This document shows, in pieces, positions 56,457-64,000 of a stretch of DNA of 64,000 nucleotides. Position numbers and translations under genes: made by a program. The notes beneath the pieces were generated by a model that was not told the origin of the DNA, did no database searches, and saw nothing but the letters and a program-made list of their open reading frames with translations. Numbering within the stretch: the stretch's first letter is position 1; the number at the start of each line of letters is the position of its first letter. This stretch comes from Cylindrobasidium torrendii FP15055 ss-10 (lineage: Eukaryota; Basidiomycota; Agaricomycetes; Agaricales; Physalacriaceae), in the NCBI GenBank assembly GCA_000934385.1, contig KN880476.1:1-64000 (forward strand), in the 5' to 3' direction.

Positions 56457-56848
56457 ATGTCAACCAATCCAATTAACACCACTACTACTACCACTACAAA
56501 TTTAAACTCGGATGCTCTCGTTCATGCTCTAGCGGACCTCATCCACACGCTCTTCTCGCACGCCTCTGCCCAGTTAGAAACCATGGACCAGTGTTACGCC
56601 CATGCATTGCGCATCGTCAATCGTGGCAGGCTTACGCGCAACCGCGTTTCGAATCTGCTGAGGTCTGCGCCCGAAATCAATGCTCAACTGCGTATCAAAG
56701 GTGAGAAACAATGCGTTCTGTGGAATACACTGGACTCAGAGTCGCTGATGCCGAGCAAGTTTACGAATGGCTCGAAACAAACGCAAATGGAGAGGAAATC
56801 AGCTTTCGGGAGCTGGGTTTTGAGAGGCATCCCCTTGTTGGTTACTAG
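56457..56848 (+). CDS. Small helical hypothetical protein
   Basis: Two exons joined by a short intron (about 41 nt, GTGAGA donor, CAGAG acceptor) give about 117 residues. After a Thr-rich start (MSTNPINTTTTTTTNL) come helical segments LVHALADLIHTLFSHASAQL, CYAHALRIVNRGRLTRNRVS and APEINAQLRIK. Exon 2 has ADAEQVYEWLETNANGEEIS and ERHPLVGY. No signal peptide or membrane segment. The family was not recognised. The intron restores a frame that otherwise runs into an unrelated sequence, which supports the model moderately. Confidence 0.5.
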
Positions 56849-57022
56849 GATCAAGCCTTTCTAGTGACTTGTAACCCGTACAAAGATTCACAACACCGAT
56901 CTCTGGATACTATTACATGCACCATTGTTCAAGTTTGTAGTATTTACTTACTAGTACGAAAATACCATGCATCGAGGGCTCCCAGATCACACCCTCCGAA
57001 GATTTCTCTGCATTACATACAT

Positions 57023-58420
57023 TCAATCCACGACAACAGGCCATCCAGATGAAAAGTCCAAATAGTTAATCCCGAGGTAGCTTGGACCGCCGAACGCGTC
57101 GTTTGGGATGTAGTGGTACACCAAGACGTCGCGTCCGCTGACGGGGTCGAGGAAGATGGACTGTCCTCCAGGTGCGTAGACATTGTCGTGCGAGCCGAGG
57201 ACGAGGGAACCGGTGGGTGGGTCGAGCGCCTCAGTGAGTGCGTTCCCGAGCTTGCCGTAGAAGGGACCCATGGAGGAGGAACCGCGCCCAACAAGGACTT
57301 TGTATTCTTTGCCTGGGGCGGGGCGGCTCGTTGCCTGTAGTACACAATGGTTGATGAGTGAACCACTCGAACAAATAAATGATGAACCGAAGTGAGAGGG
57401 ATCGAAAGCTTGTAGACGGAGACGGAGAAGGAGAAGGAGAGAATTTAATCGAAGACGTACTCCATCAAACGGCGTGATCCCATCCGAGAAGAAACAGAAA
57501 AAGTACGGCGATGCTGAGGGTTTGTAAACGAAAGCGCCTTCTGCGGGACGTCCGCTGTTCCCAGCGAGATGCGTCCCGGGTGTATCGGATGCCTGGTTGT
57601 TGACGTCTGGCCACAAGCCGACTTGGTATATCCCCTGCCAATACGACCCAAAAGTGAGCTTCAAGCCGTTGTCGTCAATCACGTTGGGGTCGACTGTTTA
57701 TCCACGCGTTAGTACTATATTCACCGTAAGAAGGAGGCAGGAGGAGGAGGACAGGAAGCCGTCGAAGGGGAGAAAGGAGCGAGGACTGATGAATAAACAG
57801 GACGCACTAGCATTGAAAACATCCCCCGAATAGGAGCGTATAACCTGTCCAAGGTCCGTCCACGTCCCAGGCTCCATCGAGTCCGACACCGCAACGCCAA
57901 TAGCACTATTCTGGCTCCCAATAGCGGAGACAGAGTAGTACAACGCCCACCGTCCGTTGTAATAGAAAATATCGGGTGCCCAGAGGTTGCAGTTCCCGTC
58001 GAGTGCGATGGAGGAGCAGTTCGGGAGGACAGAACCTGCGCGGGACCATGGGCTGGTGTCTTCAGTCAGTACTATGCCATTTTTCGTGCTAGGGAAAGGA
58101 AGGGTGGTGGGTAGGGTACGAACCCGTTGAGAGATGTAGATGTGAAAATCTTGATGTTCTCGTTTGTGCTGAATGCATAGTATTTCTGCGTGTCATGCGT
58201 CAAAAAAGCAGGAAAAGAGAAGAGCTTGAGCACGGAAACGCACACCAGTGTTTGTGTTGTACGCCATTGCGGGATCGCGCACGACAATGTTCGCTAGTGG
58301 CACACAATGCATCAGCGTACATAATGCTAAACTGAATTTGAACGCACAGCTACCCGAAAGCGGGTTCGGCGTGGCGAGTACAGCTGGAAGTAGGGAAAGC
58401 AGCTTGAGCGAGAACTTCAT
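57023..58420 (-). CDS. Secreted GH43 endo-1,5-alpha-L-arabinanase-like enzyme
   Basis: About seven exons, near 360 residues. The signal peptide is MKFSLKLLSLLPAVLATPNP. Catalytic residues of the five-bladed propeller are visible: general base Asp in IVVRDPAMAYN, pKa-modulating Asp in DPNVIDDNGLKLTFGSY and acid Glu in GRPAEGAFVYKPSA. Other motifs are NLWAPDIFYYNGRWALYYSV, GSQNSAIGVAVSDSMEPGTW and LGSHDNVYAPGGQSIFLD. These enzymes cut alpha-1,5-arabinan side chains of pectin. The introns around 57340-57460 and 57690-57810 are rich in G/A or short repeats and are longer than usual (100+ nt). Confidence 0.9.
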
Positions 58421-59050
58421 CGTAGGTAGCGATTAGGAGTTCCAAATGTCAGACAAACAAAGTATGGCAACCTACCCTTCCTGCATTCCTCCTTCAGCAT
58501 CTTATAAGTAAGTTGGAAGACGTTTTACACCCGTTGGAACTTGAAGCACCGTCGGGGCTGGCATACGACGTGGAACGATTGCACTCATTCAGGCCTAGCC
58601 TAGTCGAGGAGCGTATGCACAGGCAACCCTTTCTCTTCAGTGCGTCGAGAATCCATCAAGCAAAGCATCATCTCTTCAACATCATAGTGGGTGGTTCCTG
58701 TCCCAAGTCAAATAAACGCCATTTTGCCTTGAATTGGATGCCTGAGGACGACAGAGCAGCACGATGAGAGCAGTCACCCCATGGACGTCGCTGGGATAAA
58801 CCAGTGATCCGTCGGTTCACTCAGTGCTGTAAATGCATTTGAGAAAAGCAAAGTCTCTTGATGCCCGACGGTAGTGAAGTATGCAGGACCAGAATTCTCG
58901 GCCTGTGTGCAAAGAATTTCTGGAGTCTAGTTAGTGCTGGGCTCATTTTCTGCAGCATCTTCGTCCTGTCTTCCACCATTCCCAGCCTCATCATTATCCT
59001 CAAATACCCAACTGCTGCAGCGACAGATGTTCCCTCAATGTCTTCACATA
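58421..59050. other. Intergenic region
   Basis: 630 bp upstream of GH43. A minus-strand frame at 58821-59003 may be decayed 3' sequence of the adjacent pseudogene. No intact gene. Confidence 0.4.
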
Positions 59051-59054
59051 CTCG

Positions 59055-60050
59055 ATTGACCTGCTACTGCCATCGAGATGATACCAGAGGAATTCGGCGC
59101 CAGGCAGCGAGGCAAGAAGCTTCTGTGTTGTCGTACCGGGAAACGTTCCGTCTGACCCATCATCGATCCACCTGACGCTTCTACACGGCGTGCTAGACGG
59201 TATGGCAGGACAGCAGCGCATACACCAATTCGCGGGGATTCGCACAAAACTTTTGCTCGGCGCGCTCGAGCGGCTTCATCCGCTCGGGGGCAGATTTGGC
59301 TGAGTAGTTGATGCTCGTCCAGGCGTCCTTGTTGCGGCAGTAGAAGGGCAGGCTGTCATGCGCTTGTGTTTCTGTGAGGATAATCTCAAAGGAAAGATGG
59401 GCGTGCAGACCTATTGTGAAGAATGTTCGAATTGGATGCCTTTGTCAAGCAGGGGTTTCACGCCGTCTCTGAGATACGGTGTAAATGGTGAACAAAGGTC
59501 ACAAGCGACGCAGTCAGACACTTCCCACCACGGGGCGACTGACCCTACAGGTGGCTTGCCGCAGAAGTCCGTGAGCAACTGAAATAGTCAATATCATGGT
59601 TCATCGGGGATGCGAATGGACAAACTTCAAGCGTGTGGTTCAGGACTTCCGTCTGCTGGCTGACAGTCATTTCCTTCAGATTTTCATGGGTATTATCCTG
59701 GAGGGCCGCTTGAGACCGAATTGTGGTGTCACAGAAAAGAAAGCGCACCATGGAGGCCGATTTCATGTCCCGCAATGCGTACTGCCGCCATTTCGTCAGG
59801 GAACGTCTCCAATGAGTGTCCGGGAATAAACCAGGTAGTCTATTGAGCAAATGAGCCAGCGTCCAGTCGCTGAGCATTGCAGCGCACCTCTTCAATCAGT
59901 AGCTTGATAAGTCGAGGCACCCCAATTTCGCCCGCAAAAATCCTTCGAGTAATGTCTTTGGAAGAATCCTCGCCGCCATCTATTTCCCCAAACCCGGATT
60001 CAGACGCATGTAGAGGGCACGATAATGCACCTGCAGAGTGTGCGTTTGAC
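59055..60050 (-). pseudogene. Decayed polysaccharide-deacetylase/imidase-type gene
   Basis: Recognisable pieces on the minus strand, in family order, are [120 protein letters not shown] and RIPANW. These match the NodB-like deacetylase family related to cyclic-imide hydrolases. However, frames do not join cleanly: a one-base mismatch after GLHG, an in-frame stop after HSSQ without a usable donor, a frame change between the KPLERAEQ block and RIPANW, and loss of the family's C-terminal HPDVSGR-type block. It is most simply a pseudogene. Its limits are approximate. Confidence 0.62.
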
Positions 60051-60228
60051 CATGATGCTGGACAGAAAGCAGGCCAGACGAAATGACAGAGATGTTTTTA
60101 GTCCTTATTGGCGTCTGCAACGCGCGGCGGCCAAACAGAGCCTTCGACTGTCTTCTCGCGCGCTCTGCTTGTGATGCATGATGGTGATGGACGGAGCCAG
60201 AAAGGATTCGGTGGCTGTAAATTTCCTG

Positions 60229-61111
60229 ATGTCCGACTTCCATCTTCGCGAGGCTCCCCAATTCGCGACTCCCAGGCAGAAAAGGACGCCGAGTTTCAAG
60301 GACCTCCCTCTTCCGTTCTCTTACAGCCCCAGCGACGATGGGACCGATGAAAATTTATTGATTCTGCTGCACGGCTTGGGTACGATAATCATTGCCTGTC
60401 CATTAGTACGCCTGATTACTCTCTAGGCGACTCTCATACACCTTTCTACAAGCTTGGTTGCTCCTTTAAATTGCCGCAAACAGCTGTGCTTTCCGTCCGT
60501 GCGCCTGAGCAGTGCGTAACCCATTCGATCCAAATATCCCTTCCTCATCGCATCCCAGAATACCTTACCTGTACGAACAGGCTTTCCAGTGGTACGAATC
60601 CTTTGACCCGCTCGGAGAACTCATCCCAAATCCGAATCCCACGCCCGCCCTCGACGTTCTCACCGTCCTATTCGCCAAATTGACCGATGACTTTGGCTGG
60701 CCAGCAACGCGCATACATTTCTTTGGATTCGCGCAGGGGGGCACCGTAGCGCTGGAACTTGCCCTCAAATGGCATCGAGCACGTCCTTCCGAACCATTCG
60801 CGTCCGTCGTGTCCGTCTCTGGTCCCCTCATTTCCTTCCCAACACTGGACAAGCGGTGTTCAACTTCAGTCTTGATCATGCATCGACCACCACCAGCCGA
60901 GCCCTCCATGCCCAAGGATGCTATCACTACCCTCTCGAAGGGGTTCTCGGCAGTGTCAGACAAGAAATTATCAGGCAAAAGGAATGGCATGCCGGCTGCG
61001 CGCGAGGAATGGATGCCAATCATGCGCTTCTGGAGCACGCATCTAGCTAAACGGCAGGAAAGCGGACTCTATGAAGTTCTGAGCGGCACAGCGCCAGTTC
61101 CGACGCCCTAG
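60229..61111 (+). CDS. Phospholipase/carboxylesterase-like protein lacking the nucleophile Ser
   Basis: Three exons (introns near 60378-60424 and 60516-60561) give about 262 residues. The start is MSDFHLREAPQFATPRQKRT. Then come NLLILLHGLGDSHTPFYKLG, TAVLSVRAPEQIPYLYEQAF, WYESFDPLGELI and the elbow HFFGFAQGGTVALELALKWH. In active members of this fold the elbow is G-x-S-x-G; here the serine position is alanine (GFAQGG). The late regions are STSVLIMHRPPPAEPSMP and REEWMPIMRFWSTHL. The fold is kept, so it may be a pseudo-hydrolase with a binding or scaffold role (inference). It ends 83 bp from the convergent NTPase gene. Confidence 0.82.
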
Positions 61112-61193
61112 GCATCCGTATGTATCGTCTATCCAACGTCCATAATTTGTCCGGTACATAAGTAATGACTCTGTATGTAGACTAATGGTTGAT

Positions 61194-64000
61194 TTACTTC
61201 TTTGCTTTTTTGGGAGCGGGTGCCTGCTTTTCTGTCATTCGCTGGGTAGGAGCGCTCAGTTGGTGCTTTGGTCGTGTAGCCTTTTGAAAATCAACATGTT
61301 GCGGAAATATACAAGAAGTGTCTCCTGCTCACCTTGGCCGGAGGGGGCGGCAACGGCGGCGCAATGATAACAACCGAGGCCTCGCGTGACATCGACCGAC
61401 GCCTACTGATGTGCGTTTGCCTCTCCGCCTTCGCTGCCTCGTTTTTGTGCGCCCTGGACTTTCTCAGGTCACATTTCGTCAACAATCTTTCTTCCTGCTG
61501 CTGTACGCGGTGTGCTTCCTTGTAAGCATGCTCTTGTTCGTGTGTGTGAAATGAACGCTGCGACCAGAGGTTCTCGGTCAAGACCTTCAGCATTTCCACT
61601 GGCAGTCTGGCCAGAGGATCCGTGCAGAGGTCGGCATAACGATTCGCTGTTGTCGCCTGTGTTAAGCTGCCCTCGGGTTCTGGTAGCCTAGGGTCCAAGG
61701 GAGGCTTCACGGGCGAATATTTACCCATAGTTTCCGTTTTCCAGCAGAAATCTTTATTTCCAGTGACGAGAACACGAAGCAAGTTGTATGAGTCGCTCTT
61801 GTCCCATATACCGCCTCTGACCGGCAGGCTCCCCCGTAGCGCCGCATCCGACGCTGAGTTGCAATCGCGAACCTCCTTTCGCAAGGGATCACCGGTCTAG
61901 AAAGAGTTGAGCTATCATGGCAAGCAGGGACTAACTATGACGAGCTTGCCTTGTTCTTGTAGAAATTGCCTGGCGAGACAGACCGTATAGCATCGCTGAG
62001 ATTTGGGGGTGCAGTGGTGTGATATTTACACTGGACGGCAACCCAAGCGTAGTGCGTGGGTTTCCCCGGACTGGTCAAGCGCACGGGAAAGAGGATGTCG
62101 GGTCCCATGTGGGTATCTGGGAATAAAACGCCAGACAGAGACTCGTGCGCGCCATGCTCGTGGGTAATGAACGCGCCCGTCTCGAAATTCCTGCTGCTGT
62201 CCTTAGACGTCCGACCAAGGCAACCAGCATAGCACGGCATCCCGTTCGCAGGGAAGATGTCGAAGTAGCCCTCTAGGTAACCCAGCGCCTGGTGTGTTTC
62301 ATGGGAACGCTTGTAGACGGTGACCAGCCGAGCGCGGTAGTCACTCAGCGGACAGTCACTCCCAAGGTATCCCTCGACATTTGCCTTGATATCGGAACCG
62401 GTATCTGGGTCTTCGAAGTTTAATCCGTCCTTCAGCTCGGTGCCCTTCTTGTTGAATACGTGGGCAAAGACTAACGCCGTTGCGTCTTCGAAGTTGTTGA
62501 GGTCGGGCGTGTTGTTTGGCAAGTCTTTCATGACAAAATTCCATAGAGTCTCCCGTGATATTGACGTCCGCACAACCATTGTGCTGGCAAAATACTGGTT
62601 GAAGTGGGCGAGAGCCGCAAAGATTACGAGGGGCTCCGATATACAGAATTGCCGTTTGAGACCAATGACCTGAGTAAATCGACCAACCCCGATTGTCATG
62701 AGTTTGTCTATCAGGTCGTTGTCCTTGAGCAGTTCAAATGGCTTTGACCGAAGGAAGTACTTGTAGGTGTTTCTGACCATGTACTCGCGTACTTGTGGAA
62801 GGTCGTCTAGATGACGGGAATCAGCATTGAAGCTCAGCAACAAGTATGATGCCAACCTAGGCGCTCGAACGGAATGACAGGGGAGAGATTATACGTCAAC
62901 GTGCCTCGCAAGTGCCGAACGACGTCTGTGCGATTGAAATGGGCGTCGTCGATGTCAGTAGGCTTGAACCCCGCGACCATCTGCACGAACTGGTTGAACA
63001 TAATCTGCAATCCTTGGCCATCAAAGACGAGATATGTGAGAAGATATTGCATGAAGTTGGCCGTCCAGCGATGTCTAGAGGCCATGAGCTTTATGAAAAA
63101 ACAGCTATCACTTAGACGGACCTTCCGCGGAGCCAATGCCACATACGAAAACGCAGTAGTCGAATAGAGGGTCCGTTCGTACGCACAACACTTTTCGGCA
63201 AAAACTTGACAGCGTACTGCCATTGTTCTTCGGCTGTGGAAAAGGAACCTGTCTCATGGACCATTGTCCAATGCTGCGGCTTCACAGCCGCGGAGTCCTT
63301 CAATTCTTCAAATTTCTCCATGGACAGGCCGGTTCCAGTGACGATGAGGTTCTTTACCAGGGTTCGCGTGGGCAATGAGCGCCAGCACACAATCGTTTCG
63401 CGAAGGATAGATCGCCACATAGGTAGGCCAGAATCGAATGGCTTGGTTTGAGACAAGAATGCGCGCGGGAGGATGTCGGTTGCCATCTGAGCCTCGTCAA
63501 TGACAATGACGATATCTTGCGCTGATTTTTCCGAGAAGACAGTGTGCGTGCGGGATCCAGTATCGAGCGCCTTTTCTATGTATCTCTCGGATTCCCCAAT
63601 GCTTCTCGAAGCGAAGTACTTGTACGCCTCTTCGAATACATCGACATCCACCCCCTTAGGATTGATGAGCCCCGGCTGGATTTGGAGGAAAAGCCATCCT
63701 CGTTTGACTTTGGGAGACAGTAGAGCAGTTCGAGGGAAACACGAGAGGAACAGCTGGCATACTCGAAAGCGGGCAGCCAAGAGGGCGACAAGGCGACGGT
63801 GCGCGATTGCACGGTTGGACTCCGAAAGGCAAGTCAAACTGTTTGTTGGATGGTGAGTCATGTCCTGAACCAAGTCAGGGTCTCGCCGAAGGTCATTGAC
63901 CATCGATGCATAGTCTCGAGAACCAATTGCTGAGAGGGAGGTTGACTCCGAGTGCAGCGCGCACGTAAAGTAAAATCCAAATTTCGAATGGAGGAGCTCG
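61194..64000 (-). CDS. Large P-loop NTPase, Crinkler-like/RHS-like family (N-terminus beyond window)
   Basis: Partial: the gene enters from the right edge, so the start and any Walker A are not visible. Present are LLHSKFGFYFTCALHSE, LVALLAARFRVCQLFLS, Walker B in SAQDIVIVIDEAQMATDILP, a sensor-like strand NLIVTGTGLSMEKFEEL, and WLRGRS. A long helical C-terminal domain follows (HFNRTDVVRHLRGTLTYNLS, YFLRSKPFELLKDNDLIDKL, FEDATALVFAHVFNKKGTEL, HYAWVAVQCKYHTTAPP). Then GSLPVRGGIWDKSDSYNLLR and a charged, lysine-rich end QAPAPKKAKK in a last exon. At least six exons. Agaricomycete relatives are a large, mostly unannotated NTPase family, some fused to Crinkler-type N-termini. Function unknown. 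Confidence 0.68.

Noticed and set aside
57340..57470. G/A-rich tract (GACGGAGAAGGAGAAGGAGAG) as a separate repeat element
   Set aside because: It falls inside a GH43 intron and is short simple sequence without copies nearby.
1..64000. CRISPR arrays, rRNA genes, bacterial-type operons
   Set aside because: No direct-repeat/spacer pattern, no rRNA sequence and no polycistronic layout; the window is eukaryotic.

Overview
The window looks like nuclear DNA from an agaricomycete (mushroom-forming basidiomycete). Genes are split by many 45-60 nt GT-AG introns. The families present are typical of wood- and litter-associated Basidiomycota: a CBM1-linked GH5 endoglucanase, a GH43 arabinanase, a CBM5/12-like peptide, F-box proteins with a built-in zinc motif, and a large P-loop NTPase of the fungal Crinkler-like/retrotransposon-hot-spot-like type. 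There are no operons. Neighbouring genes are mostly unrelated and closely packed, and every CDS below is an exon model assembled by eye from splice signals and family similarity. The lineage is inferred from gene content and introns; no species is claimed.

Layout. 0.7-6.9 kb: cation/H+ antiporter, then two similar zinc-type dehydrogenase/reductase (MDR) genes in inverted orientation either side of zuotin (ZUO1). 7-17.4 kb: cysteine-rich GPI-anchored protein, DUG1 peptidase, CBM5/12-like mini-protein, MRM2 rRNA methyltransferase, NIMA kinase. 18.4-27 kb: Zn2Cys6 regulator, alpha/beta hydrolase, SPO7, HIS5, tRNA-Gly, CBM1-GH5 endoglucanase. 27.7-34 kb: F-box/zinc protein, SPC25, and two tiny related secreted-peptide genes. 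34.5-47.7 kb: three near-identical HSP20 genes interleaved with an F-box/LRR-like protein, a derlin, two tandem THEM6-like hotdog thioesterases, a gene-poor 2.2 kb stretch, a small unknown gene and SEC65/SRP19. 48.3-50 kb: tRNA-Cys, an intron-containing tRNA-Leu, and a 622-bp hAT-like MITE with 16-bp terminal repeats and 8-bp target duplication. 50.4-64 kb: second F-box/zinc protein, ETF-ubiquinone oxidoreductase, C2H2 factor, small unknown, GH43, a decayed polysaccharide-deacetylase-type pseudogene, an esterase-like protein whose nucleophile serine is alanine, and the C-terminal part of the P-loop NTPase, which runs off the right edge.

Functional themes are housekeeping (ribosome-associated chaperone, glutathione/peptide turnover, mitochondrial rRNA methylation, histidine synthesis, kinetochore, SRP, ERAD, electron transfer) plus secreted or environment-facing functions. 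The most unusual item is the pair of mini-peptide genes at 31.7 and 33.2 kb. Both models have three exons, the same intron phases, a 45-nt last exon and an RGC(K/R)G(S/N) motif. Second is the heat-shock element plus TATA cassette shared by all three HSP20 promoters.
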